From a virus, in the IMG/VR virus record IMGVR_UViG_3300020131_000107, positions 1 to 44,629 of that record: DNA of 44,629 bases, one strand, 5' to 3'. A program made the position numbers and the translations under genes. The notes below the pieces were generated by a model, which was not told the origin of the DNA, did not search any database, and saw only the letters and a program-made list of their open reading frames with translations. Shown piece by piece: positions 7,583 through 13,912 of the stretch (within the stretch, counting starts at the first letter, position 1; each line of letters begins with the position of its first letter).

Positions 7583-7922
7583 TGCTGTTTCCTTTTTGCT
7601 GGAGTTCGCGCGCACGGCGCAGGATGCGCAGCGTGTTGAGCTGCGAGCGCGCGAGCTGGCCGGCGGCCTTCATGGTCTCGTGCGCGACGTCGTCATTGCT
7701 GCTGGGGCTGATGGCGCAGTCGATCTCGACCGCGAGCGCGCGCGTCAGCGCGTCGATACGGGCGTAGAGGCCGACGCCAGCGGCCATCGCCTCGGCGGTC
7801 AACGTGTGAATCAGGTGCGCCAGCGCGTCGGTTTGCGCGAACGGGTCGTTGAGGCCGGCCACGCCGGCGCGGGCTGCGCGGCGGGCGGATTCGACGGCGA
7901 GCGAGGTGACAGATTCGGGCAA
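7575..7922 (-). CDS. first gene of leftward operon, hypothetical (115 aa, TTG start)
   Basis: 115 residues, all-helical and Ala-rich, with no recognised family. The start is TTG (7920-7922) preceded on the minus strand by GGAGGGG at a 6-7 nt spacing, a strong ribosome site that compensates for the weak codon; no ATG is available upstream. It is the first gene downstream of the leftward promoter at 7954-7982, the position occupied by N in lambda. Nothing in the sequence identifies it as an antiterminator. The stop overlaps the ParB-like start by 8 nt. Confidence 0.6.
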   Translation of the reverse strand: MPESVTSLAVESARRAARAGVAGLNDPFAQTDALAHLIHTLTAEAMAAGVGLYARIDALTRALAVEIDCAISPSSNDDVAHETMKAAGQLARSQLNTLRILRRARELQQKGNSNG

Positions 7923-7953
7923 AAGCGCCCCTCCGCGTTACAGGCGGAGCGGA

Positions 7954-7982
7954 CGCTAACCGGGACAGTTCCCGGTCGTCAA
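7954..7982 (-). promoter_or_regulatory. predicted leftward early promoter PL
   Basis: On the minus strand TTGACG (7982-7977), a 17-nt spacer and TTAGCG (7959-7954) form a sigma70-like promoter facing the TTG-start gene at 7922. The spacer holds the perfect-arm palindrome O_L1, so repressor binding would block polymerase directly. Confidence 0.6.
7959..7976. promoter_or_regulatory. predicted operator O_L1
   Basis: ACCGGGACAGTTCCCGGT has 7-bp perfectly inverted arms around a 4-bp centre. The same pattern recurs at 9636-9653, on the other side of the repressor region. It lies between the -35 and -10 of PL. Confidence 0.7.
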
Positions 7983-7990
7983 CGGCGCAT

Positions 7991-8006
7991 TAGGGATTTG
8001 TCCCGA
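7991..8006. promoter_or_regulatory. predicted operator O_L2 (weaker)
   Basis: TAGGGATTTGTCCCGA keeps the GGGA-N4-TCCC core of O_L1. Its centre lies 31 bp (about three helical turns) upstream of the O_L1 centre, suitable for cooperative binding. Confidence 0.5.
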
Positions 8007-8012
8007 TAGACT

Positions 8013-8021
8013 TGTGGATTT
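8013..8021 (-). promoter_or_regulatory. weak DnaA-box-like site near O_L
   Basis: TGTGGATTT matches the complement of the DnaA box TTATCCACA at 7 of 9 positions. It is listed because a better match lies next to the right operators (9600-9608) and the phage encodes a DnaA domain-IV protein. On its own it could be chance. Confidence 0.2.
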
Positions 8022-8524
8022 CAGTTCGCTTGATCGGCCCACGCGGCGGCATCCCGCGCTGCGCGCCGGTCGAAGGGGAGGCCGAGAGTCTGCATTTCGC
8101 GCTCAACCGCCGCGACCTGACCGGTTGGAGTCAGCGCATCGCCGATGCCGGCGTACGAATTCACATAGCGGCTGTCCTGCTCGCGCGTGGATCGCGCGAA
8201 CCGGCCGTCCGCGGCGAACACGAACTCGGCTCGGGTGATGTCGAGGTCGCTGCCATTGGTGACGAGGCCGACGAACGGCACGAACGTCGATGCGTTGGTG
8301 CGATTGACGACATGATAGTACGTCCATGCGCTCTCGCCGCCGTCAGCGGCGTAGCGCACTTCGTGCGGCTGACCAAAGATCGCATGCAACTCCTGCTTCG
8401 TCGTCACACCGGGCTGCAGCTGTTGCCACCGGCCGAAATCGTGGACTGCCTGGCTCCCGTGCGTCGTGGTGCAGGCGGTCATAGCGACGGCCGCGATGAC
8501 GGCGGCGATGGTGCGCGTGAGCAT
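8021..8524 (-). CDS. BamE/SmpA(OmlA)-like lipoprotein in the immunity region
   Basis: 167 residues from the ATG at 8522-8524, preceded by GGAGAAG. The N-terminus (MLTRTIAAVIAAVAMTAC) is a lipoprotein signal with lipobox AMTAC, so the mature protein begins at a lipidated Cys. The segment LQPGVTTKQELHAIFGQPHE with WTYYHV downstream is the SmpA/OmlA pattern of BamE-like proteins. It is the third gene of a leftward unit: repressor, membrane protein, lipoprotein. Located between the repressor and PL/O_L, it occupies the place of lambda rexB/rexA and is probably expressed in the lysogen. A role at the host outer membrane, such as superinfection exclusion, is an inference. Confidence 0.8.
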   Translation of the reverse strand: MLTRTIAAVIAAVAMTACTTTHGSQAVHDFGRWQQLQPGVTTKQELHAIFGQPHEVRYAADGGESAWTYYHVVNRTNASTFVPFVGLVTNGSDLDITRAEFVFAADGRFARSTREQDSRYVNSYAGIGDALTPTGQVAAVEREMQTLGLPFDRRAARDAAAWADQAN

Positions 8525-8543
8525 CTGAAGCTTCTCCCCTCGA

Positions 8544-8819
8544 TTAAGCTGTGATGTCGGCGGCGCGAGACGGGCCGCTGGCCGCAACGCGCGCAGGCTC
8601 GGCGTGCGGCCGCGCGAAGATTGCGCCGGCGACGAGCAAGGCGGCGGCGATGATCGTCAGGTTCGTTTTCTCATTCAGCACGCCGATATTGTTGACGCCC
8701 GGACCGTCTAGGTAGCTGTAGCTCTCGAACGCCGATACGCCGGTGCTGGCGTCGATCGAGAGCGCGAAAATGCCGAGCGCCGCGCCGGCGCAGAACAGAA
8801 CCCAACCGAAACCCTGCAT
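8544..8819 (-). CDS. small membrane protein of the repressor operon (91 aa)
   Basis: 91 residues with two hydrophobic segments, about 2-22 (GFGWVLFCAGAALGIFALSI) and 54-69 (TIIAAALLVAGAIFA), joined by a polar loop of about 30 residues that would face the periplasm, and an Arg/Ala tail. AAGGAGGGG lies 5 nt before the ATG, an unusually strong ribosome site. The gene follows the repressor by 19 nt and precedes the BamE-like lipoprotein by 19 nt. Its position suggests lysogenic expression. No family is recognised. Confidence 0.7.
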   Translation of the reverse strand: MQGFGWVLFCAGAALGIFALSIDASTGVSAFESYSYLDGPGVNNIGVLNEKTNLTIIAAALLVAGAIFARPHAEPARVAASGPSRAADITA

Positions 8820-8838
8820 GTCAGCCCCTCCTTTTCGA

Positions 8839-9576
8839 TCAGCGCCGAGCCGGCAGATAGCCGCCGAGCACGAGCGCGGCGATTTCGATCAGATCTTCTT
8901 CGGCCGAGTCGCTGAAATCGAGTGGCGCTTTCCATTTCGGATTGCGCGAGCGCGGCCAGAGCTCCACCTTGCGCCCCTTCTTGAAAATCTGCTTCAGCGA
9001 GCGCTCGATCAGCCCACCCTGCTCGCGCTTTCGTTCGACGACGACGAAATCATCGTGCCGCGGGGCGTAGCCAATGGCGACGGCGTCGACGACGTGCACG
9101 AACACGCCCTCGGGATAATAGAGGTCGGCTGAATCGCCGCGCACAAGCTCGAGCCATTGTGCGTCCGGCGGGAAGCCGGGGTCGGCGGTGACCGGCGGCG
9201 ACACGAGCCGTTCCTGGGCGAGGTCGTCGACCTCGATCCAGGCGCCGGCCTGCACCACGTAGCGCACCGGCAGAAGCGGACCGCTGCGGACTGGCGCGCG
9301 CTGTGGCGTGTGCTCGTCGACGCGAAGCCGACCGGCGCCGTCGCTGCCTGGCAGCTCGAGCGCGGCGCTGACGTCTTCCATCGAACGGCCAAGCGTGTTC
9401 GCCAGAGCCGCGAGCGAGTCCGTACGCAGCACTCGGGACTTACCGCGCGCAAGGTCGCGCAGCATGTCGGGACTGCCCGCCGCTACCGCAGCCGCGTGCG
9501 GGCTGGAGAATCCGGCCGCCGCGAGCATGTCGAGAAAAGCTTTCGGGTACTGAGACTTAGAACGGGCACGGGGCAT
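8839..9576 (-). CDS. CI-like repressor, HTH plus S24 peptidase domain
   Basis: 245 residues from the ATG at 9574-9576. Residues about 12-65 form an HTH-type domain (AFLDMLAAAGFSSPHAAAVA onward). The C-terminal half is S24 peptidase-like: an Ala-Gly pair at 110-111 (VVQAGAW) in the place of the self-cleavage site, LVRGDSAD with candidate nucleophile Ser149, and ERSLKQI with candidate Lys195, then LWPRSRNP. All three elements are intact, so RecA-stimulated self-cleavage and SOS induction are expected. The ribosome site GGGAG abuts the ATG, so initiation may be weak, leaderless, or from the ATG at 9610-9612 (12 residues longer). Flanking palindromes are the likely binding sites. Confidence 0.88.
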   Translation of the reverse strand: MPRARSKSQYPKAFLDMLAAAGFSSPHAAAVAAGSPDMLRDLARGKSRVLRTDSLAALANTLGRSMEDVSAALELPGSDGAGRLRVDEHTPQRAPVRSGPLLPVRYVVQAGAWIEVDDLAQERLVSPPVTADPGFPPDAQWLELVRGDSADLYYPEGVFVHVVDAVAIGYAPRHDDFVVVERKREQGGLIERSLKQIFKKGRKVELWPRSRNPKWKAPLDFSDSAEEDLIEIAALVLGGYLPARR

Positions 9577-9599
9577 CTCCCGCAATCTGCCATGGGAAC

Positions 9600-9608
9600 T
9601 TATCCACG
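9600..9608 (+). promoter_or_regulatory. DnaA-box-like site beside O_R
   Basis: TTATCCACG matches the consensus DnaA box TTATCCACA at 8 of 9 positions. It lies between the repressor start and O_R2 and overlaps GATAAG on the minus strand, a candidate -10 for repressor transcription. Bound DnaA, or the phage's own DnaA domain-IV protein, could therefore affect repressor synthesis. This link is inference. Confidence 0.35.
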
Positions 9609-9613
9609 GCATT

Positions 9614-9627
9614 TGGGGTTCGTCCCG
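9614..9627. promoter_or_regulatory. predicted operator O_R2 (weaker)
   Basis: TGGGGTTCGTCCCG keeps the GGGN-N4-TCCC core seen in the other three sites. Its centre lies 24 bp from the O_R1 centre, upstream of the PR -35 element and on the repressor side. Confidence 0.45.
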
Positions 9628-9628
9628 C

Positions 9629-9658
9629 TTGACTGACCGGGCCATTTCCCGGTTCATG
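9629..9658 (+). promoter_or_regulatory. predicted rightward early promoter PR
   Basis: TTGACT (9629-9634) followed after 18 nt by TTCATG (9653-9658) mirrors the layout of PL: TTGAC, an ACCGGG...TCCCGG palindrome, then a TT-starting -10. The -10 is weak. The implied start point near 9665 is at or next to the ATG of the first rightward gene. Confidence 0.5.
9636..9653. promoter_or_regulatory. predicted operator O_R1
   Basis: ACCGGGCCATTTCCCGGT differs from O_L1 in three of the six central positions and keeps both outer arms. It occupies the -35/-10 spacer of PR, so a bound repressor would exclude polymerase. Confidence 0.7.
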
Positions 9659-9666
9659 GCTGCAGT

Positions 9667-9966
9667 ATGCATTCCGAAGCGCCCCCTTCTTCGCCCGCGC
9701 TGGCCGCCTTTTTGGCCCGGTTCGACGCCTATTGCGAAGCCGCCGGGCGTCAGCAAGGTCCCGTTTCGCTTCAACTTTTCGGCGCATCCGACCGGGTGAG
9801 CGAGATCCGCAACACCCGCTCGGATGTCGGTGTAAAGCGGCTCGCCCAGGCGGAAGCGGAATTGTCCCGCCTCGCCGCCGAAGCCGGGATCACACTGCCC
9901 GACGCCGTCGAGGGAACCGAGTCCGAAACGGAACCGGCGCGGCCTCTCCAGGCAGGCGCCGCATGA
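9667..9966 (+). CDS. Cro-like small regulator, first rightward gene
   Basis: 99 residues. Residues about 10-66 (ALAAFLARFDAYCEAAGRQQ, then PVSLQLFGASDRVSEIRN and VKRLAQAEAELSRL) resemble compact Cro/Arc-like phage regulators that begin with FLxRxDAYCxxxG and have a recognition helix near SDRVSEIR. Position supports this: it is the first gene of the rightward operon, divergent from the repressor across O_R. No Shine-Dalgarno sequence precedes the ATG, and the predicted PR start point is within a few bases, so translation may be leaderless. The C-terminal 30 residues are polar and probably disordered. The stop overlaps the next start by ATGA. Confidence 0.65.
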   Translation: MHSEAPPSSPALAAFLARFDAYCEAAGRQQGPVSLQLFGASDRVSEIRNTRSDVGVKRLAQAEAELSRLAAEAGITLPDAVEGTESETEPARPLQAGAA

Positions 9967-10472
9967 GCGACAAACCTCGCCTGCTCTCCCCTGCCGCGTA
10001 CGGTTCGCTGAAGGGCGCGACGGCGGCGGCGTTCGCCGTGGCGACGCCGCAGGGCACGGCTGAAGCGTTCGCGCAGCTGACGCGCAACGAACCGCGCTCG
10101 CTCAGAAAGTACGCCGACCACGCGCACGAATTGTTCGTGCCGATCGATATCGCCGCCGATCTCGACCGCGCGGCGGGGAAACCGATCATGGCGCGCGCTT
10201 TGGCGCAGCTTGCGGGTTGCGCCGTTTACGGCGTCAGCGGCGGCACGGAAGCGCGGGCGCTCAGCGCGATCAAAGAGACTGGCGAAGCTGTGGCTGCCCT
10301 GGCGCAGCTGGCGCCGGGGGCCTGGGGGCTCGAGCAGGCGAGGGCGGCGCGCGCGGACATTCGCGAAGCGATCGCCGCCCTCGCCGGTTTCGACGCCGCG
10401 CTCACACAGAGAATCGAAGGCGGCGTTAGCGCTTTTGCGCGGACCGCCGCAGACGAAGAAGGGAGCAGCTGA
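9963..10472 (+). CDS. phage regulatory protein, possibly CII (CP76)-like
   Basis: 169 residues. The N-terminal half (YGSLKGATAAAFAVATPQGT, then RSLRKYADHAHELFVPIDIA and DLDRAAGKPIMARALAQLAG) has the order seen in phage CII/CP76-like regulators: a short HTH-like stretch, the FVPIDIxxDLD segment, then a helix ending ALAxLxG. The C-terminal half is an Ala-rich helical region. Gene position, second after PR, is that of lambda cII. The assignment is by pattern and position and could be wrong. ATGA overlaps the upstream gene; TGATG overlaps the downstream one. Confidence 0.55.
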   Translation: MSDKPRLLSPAAYGSLKGATAAAFAVATPQGTAEAFAQLTRNEPRSLRKYADHAHELFVPIDIAADLDRAAGKPIMARALAQLAGCAVYGVSGGTEARALSAIKETGEAVAALAQLAPGAWGLEQARAARADIREAIAALAGFDAALTQRIEGGVSAFARTAADEEGSS

Positions 10473-10663
10473 TGGTGAAGCCGTTGAAGGATCGCATTCA
10501 CGCGACGTTGCAGAAGCACGGGCCGGCGTCGACCGACACGATCGCGCAGCGCATCAGCGTGAAGGCGAAGCTGATCAGCCCGCGTCTATCCGAGCTCAGG
10601 GCGGCGAAGAAGGTCAGCATGACGAAAGGCGACGGCGGCGAAGAGGTCTGGCGCGCCAAGTAA
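10472..10663 (+). CDS. small winged-helix-like protein (63 aa)
   Basis: 63 residues. LKDRIHATLQKHGPASTDTI followed by KAKLISPRLSELRAAKKV and a terminal strand pair (SMTKGDG then EEVWRAK) fits a minimal winged-helix domain of the kind that reads HGPASTxxIA...SPRLSELRxxxxV. The product is likely a DNA-binding regulator. GGGAGCAGCTG precedes the ATG, which overlaps the upstream TGA. Confidence 0.6.
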   Translation: MVKPLKDRIHATLQKHGPASTDTIAQRISVKAKLISPRLSELRAAKKVSMTKGDGGEEVWRAK

Positions 10664-10737
10664 CGAAGGCGCGCGCGCTTTGGGTCGGGGCGCGCGCTGA
10701 GCGAAAACACAAAGCTGCGGGGGAGTAGACCCACATC

Positions 10738-11136
10738 ATGGCAAAGCAATCGAGGGCGGCGTCCGCATCGTCGGGCGCGCCCAAGAATTCTGCGTGCGGC
10801 GGTCCGCGCAACAGCGCTGACGCCGGCGCGTCTTCATTCGCGGCGACGGCGCACTTTCGCGAGGCGCACGATCTGCTGAGCGCGCCGATCGCAACGCGCG
10901 TGAAGGCGATCGTCGAACGCTGCGCGGCGCGGCATGGGTTCACGGCCGACCAGCTGAAGGCCAAAGGCCGATCGCGGCCGCTGGTGAAGGCGCGCAACGA
11001 AGCGATTCAGCTGGTCGCCAAGTGTTTTCCCGATTTCTCCTATCCGCATCTCGGCAAGATCTTCCGCCGCGACCACACGACCATCATGCACGCGCTCGGC
11101 GTGCTCGGCCGGCAACAAAAGGCGCGCGCGCAATGA
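10738..11136 (+). CDS. DnaA domain-IV (Bac_DnaA_C) protein
   Basis: 132 residues. The first ~42 are Ala/Ser-rich and disordered. The rest is a stand-alone DnaA DNA-binding domain: VERCAARHGFTADQLKAKGR, then RPLVKARNEAIQLVAKCF, YPHLGKIF and the signature RDHTTIMHA (residues 111-119), which binds DnaA boxes in full-length DnaA. There is no AAA+ domain, so the product cannot unwind DNA itself. It could target replication proteins to a phage site or occupy host DnaA boxes. The gene starts 74 nt after the previous one and overlaps the next by ATGA. Confidence 0.88.
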   Translation: MAKQSRAASASSGAPKNSACGGPRNSADAGASSFAATAHFREAHDLLSAPIATRVKAIVERCAARHGFTADQLKAKGRSRPLVKARNEAIQLVAKCFPDFSYPHLGKIFRRDHTTIMHALGVLGRQQKARAQ

Positions 11137-11693
11137 CGGCCCTCGCTCGCCTCTTGCCGCCTGACGATAGCGACAGACGCGTCGCCGCGGTCGTGCGCGC
11201 CGCGCAGGAACGCTTCGAACGCGCCCGGGCGGCGAATATCAAAATGCTGGAAGAGCGCCGCGCCGAGCGCGAGGGGCGAAAGCCGGGGTTCAACGCCACG
11301 ATCGCCGAGGCGCGCGCGTACAAGCCGCCCGTCAATCCGAACATGCGTCGCAGCCGCCGCCCCGACGCCGAGCGCAAGACGCCGGCGCTCTGGAATCTGT
11401 CGCTGAGCGAGGAGACGGTGTTCTTCGCCATGCTGGAGCGCGGCTGGCCTTCGACGCGGGCGCTGACCGAGGCTGTCAATGAGCGCGCGGGGCTCAGTTT
11501 CGCGCCGCACAATGTCAGCGTCGTGCTCGGGCGGCTCCGGATCAAGCTCGGGCCGTTCGGCGTCGCGATTCCGCGGCGCCTGCCGCCGGGCCGTGGCAAG
11601 TACGATGTCGCGGTCGAACAGATCACGCTGCCGCCGGCGGTGCGTCGCGATCTCGAGGTCCGCGGCAGCATCGGCAAGGGCGGCTGCGCATGA
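11133..11693 (+). CDS. winged-helix protein A of a paralogous pair
   Basis: 186 residues from MTALARLLPPDDSDRRVAAV; the ATG overlaps the DnaA-like stop. The opening M-T/S-A-L-x-R-L...VAAVVxAAxxRFERARA is shared with the next gene. Residues about 85-165 (LWNLSLSEETVFFAMLERGW, then FAPHNVSVVLGRLRIKLG) have the layout of an OmpR/PhoB-type winged helix, less conserved than in the neighbour. No receiver domain is present. The product is probably a DNA-binding regulator of phage genes. Confidence 0.6.
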   Translation: MTALARLLPPDDSDRRVAAVVRAAQERFERARAANIKMLEERRAEREGRKPGFNATIAEARAYKPPVNPNMRRSRRPDAERKTPALWNLSLSEETVFFAMLERGWPSTRALTEAVNERAGLSFAPHNVSVVLGRLRIKLGPFGVAIPRRLPPGRGKYDVAVEQITLPPAVRRDLEVRGSIGKGGCA

Positions 11694-12205
11694 GCGCGCT
11701 CTGCCGCCTGGTCGAAGCTGACGAAGCCGACGCCCACGTCGCCGCCGTCGTGCAGGCGGCGCGCAATCGGTTCGAGCGGGCGCGGGCGCAAGCGCGGCCG
11801 CTGCAGCGTGTGGCGCGGGTCGAGGTCTCCTGCTGTCCGCGCTGTGACGAGCTGGCCGAAGAAGTGCGCGCGCTCCGCGAGCTGATGTTCCGCGAAAGCG
11901 CGGTCGCGCCGATCATGGCCTGGGGGGGGCTCACCGAATCGGAGGCGCGTCTCTTCGCCGTGCTGCTGGCGCGGCCGCTCGCGACCAAGGATGCGCTGCA
12001 CGCGGCGCTCTACGGCGACGATCCCGACGGCGGGGCGGAGCTGAAGATCATCGACGTGCTGATCTGCAAGGTGCGCGGCAAGCTGAAGCGCCGCGGCCTT
12101 GCCGCCATCGAGACCGTATGGGGCGTCGGCTACCAGCTGGCGCCGGCGGCGCGCGGGTCGCTCAACGCGCACTTCGCTTCGCTCAGGGAGGCCGCTGATG
12201 TGTGA
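11690..12205 (+). CDS. winged-helix protein B (OmpR/PhoB-type DNA-binding domain)
   Basis: 171 residues. After the N-terminal segment shared with the preceding gene comes CCPRCDELAEEVRALREL, a possible metal-binding knuckle plus short coiled coil. Residues about 80-155 form a response-regulator effector domain: LTESEARLFAVLL, LHAALYGDD, IIDVLICKVRGKLKRRG and IETVWGVGYQLAP, the last being the typical GxGY hairpin. No receiver domain is present, so control by phosphorylation is unlikely. An 8-G run at 11932-11939 lies in frame. The start overlaps the upstream stop by ATGA. Confidence 0.72.
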   Translation: MSALCRLVEADEADAHVAAVVQAARNRFERARAQARPLQRVARVEVSCCPRCDELAEEVRALRELMFRESAVAPIMAWGGLTESEARLFAVLLARPLATKDALHAALYGDDPDGGAELKIIDVLICKVRGKLKRRGLAAIETVWGVGYQLAPAARGSLNAHFASLREAADV

Positions 12206-12491
12206 CGGCGACAAGCAGCGCGTCGTCGTCTTCGCCGGCAATCGCCGGCGTGCGCTCGATTGGCTGCGCGACCGCGGCATCGATGGCGAGCGGCGCGAGG
12301 GCCGCTTCCCGGACGCAGCCATTCTTCTCGTCGTGCATCCGGACGAGCTCGATCACACGATGGCGGGGCTTGCCTTCGACCTCACCGGGTTCATCTTCGC
12401 ATCCGGTCCGCTGCGCCGTGCGATGGAAGCGCGGCGCGAGCGGTTTCACTGGCTGACCGAAGCAGAGTTTCTGCACGAGGTGCGGCGGTGA
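12198..12491 (+). CDS. hypothetical alpha/beta protein (97 aa)
   Basis: 97 residues from MCDGDKQRVVVFAGNRRRAL, with AGGGAGG a few bases upstream; it begins 8 nt inside the end of the winged-helix gene. Strands VVVFAG, AAILLVVH and TGFIFASG alternate with helices, suggesting a small Rossmann-like fold, but no nucleotide-binding motif is seen. The stop overlaps the GTG start of the prim-pol gene. No family is recognised. Confidence 0.55.
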   Translation: MCDGDKQRVVVFAGNRRRALDWLRDRGIDGERREGRFPDAAILLVVHPDELDHTMAGLAFDLTGFIFASGPLRRAMEARRERFHWLTEAEFLHEVRR

Positions 12492-13912
12492 CGACGATCT
12501 ATCACATCGCCGCCCTCGCCTATGCGGCGCGCGGCTGGGCGGTGTTTCCACTGCGCGTTCGCGACAAGCGGCCGATGATCGAACCTTCCGCGCCTGGCGC
12601 GAACGATGGCGGTTTTCACGCGGCGACGACGGATGCGGCCCAGATCGAAGCGTGGTGGACGCGGTGGCCGAACGCGAACATCGGCATGGCGACCGGCGCG
12701 GCGTCGGGCGTGTTCGTGCTCGATCTCGACGGACCGGAAGCGGAAGCGGGTTTGGCGCGTCTCGCCGGCGGCCCGCACATGGCACCGACTCTGATGCAGT
12801 ACACCGGCAAGGGCCGGCATCTTCTGTTCAAGCACGTCGAGGGCGTGCGCAATCGCGGCGGCGGCTATCTCGTCGACGGCAAGCGCGTGAAGTGCGCGGG
12901 CTTCGATGTGCGCGGCGACGGCGGCTATATCGTGCTGCCGCCGTCGATCCATCCGAGCGGGCGGCAATATGCCTGGGCCGATCGCGACACGCCGATCGCA
13001 AACGCGCCGGATTGGCTGCTGCGCGCGATCGTGCCGCCTCCCCCTAAGCCAGCCGCGGCGGCGGCGAGCTACAGCGACCGTTTCCGCGGCGGGCGCGCGA
13101 CCGCGTACGGTGAGAAGGCGCTCGACAGCGCTTGCCGGCGCATCGCGACGGCCGCGCCCGGCGTGCAGAACACGACGCTGACCAGCGAGGCCGCGGCGAT
13201 CGGCGAGCTCGTCGCCGGCGGCGAAATCGAAGCCGCGTATGCCGAACGCGCGTTGCGCGATGCGGCGGCGCAGATGAGCGAAGCCAAAGGGCCGTGGCTG
13301 GCGCAGCAGATCGAAGCGAAGATCGCCTGGGGCTTCTCTGTCGGCCAATCGCGGCCGCGCAAAGTGACGCGAGAAGATCGGCTCGGCGGTCCGCAATCGG
13401 AAACGCGCGCGGAACGGTTCGAGCGCGGTGTGCGCCAGGCGTCGCTGCGCGACGACCGCGGGCCGGTCGCGGTGATGATGAAATATCCGCCGGCGGCGGA
13501 CGCCACCCTGATCGTCGCCGATCGCGGTACAGCCGAGCTGGCGGCGCTCGCCTGGGAGGATGCGCAGGGCGGCGCCTACGGGCTCTTCGTCGTGCGCGAT
13601 CTCGGCGCGCTCGCCGGCGGCATCGCCAAGAATCGCGGCGGCTTCGACGATTGGTCGCGGCCTTCGCCCGATCCGGAACGGCCAGCGGCGACAAGCCCAT
13701 GGCGCGGGCGCGTGCTCGTCGTGCTGCCGGGCGCGCTCGAGGGCTTTCACGTCTCCAAGGGGACGAAGTGGGAGAAATGGATCAGCGCGGCGCGGCTCAC
13801 GCAAGTGATCGCGCTCTGCGTCACGCATTGGTGGAAAGCGGCCGGCGCCAGCGACGTGCAGGTGGCGACGCTGCCGGCTGATGAAGCGGAGGGTCAACGT
13901 GAAGCAGTTTGA
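12488..13912 (+). CDS. bifunctional DNA primase/polymerase (prim-pol)
   Basis: 474 residues from the GTG at 12488-12490 (GTGA overlap with the previous stop). The N-terminal prim-pol domain shows AARGWAVFPLRVRDKRP, GGFHAATTD, WPNANIGMATG, the catalytic VLDLDG (Asp79, Asp81) and GKGRHLLFKH with His111, then VRGDGGYIVLPPS. This domain synthesises primers and extends them. The C-terminal ~200 residues (ATLIVADRGTAELAALAWED onward) are not a recognised helicase; the helicase is a separate protein encoded at 15714. Splitting primase and SF3 helicase into two genes is common in phages. Confidence 0.88.
   Translation: MTTIYHIAALAYAARGWAVFPLRVRDKRPMIEPSAPGANDGGFHAATTDAAQIEAWWTRWPNANIGMATGAASGVFVLDLDGPEAEAGLARLAGGPHMAPTLMQYTGKGRHLLFKHVEGVRNRGGGYLVDGKRVKCAGFDVRGDGGYIVLPPSIHPSGRQYAWADRDTPIANAPDWLLRAIVPPPPKPAAAAASYSDRFRGGRATAYGEKALDSACRRIATAAPGVQNTTLTSEAAAIGELVAGGEIEAAYAERALRDAAAQMSEAKGPWLAQQIEAKIAWGFSVGQSRPRKVTREDRLGGPQSETRAERFERGVRQASLRDDRGPVAVMMKYPPAADATLIVADRGTAELAALAWEDAQGGAYGLFVVRDLGALAGGIAKNRGGFDDWSRPSPDPERPAATSPWRGRVLVVLPGALEGFHVSKGTKWEKWISAARLTQVIALCVTHWWKAAGASDVQVATLPADEAEGQREAV

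Noticed and set aside
9594-9606. Third right operator (GGGAACTTATCCA)
   Set aside because: The right half is shifted by one base relative to the GGGA-N4-TCCC core, so it fits the DnaA-box reading better than an operator.
13881-13898. ATG start for the cupin-like gene
   Set aside because: It lies over the GGAGGG ribosome site that serves the GTG at 13899. Kept as a minor alternative.
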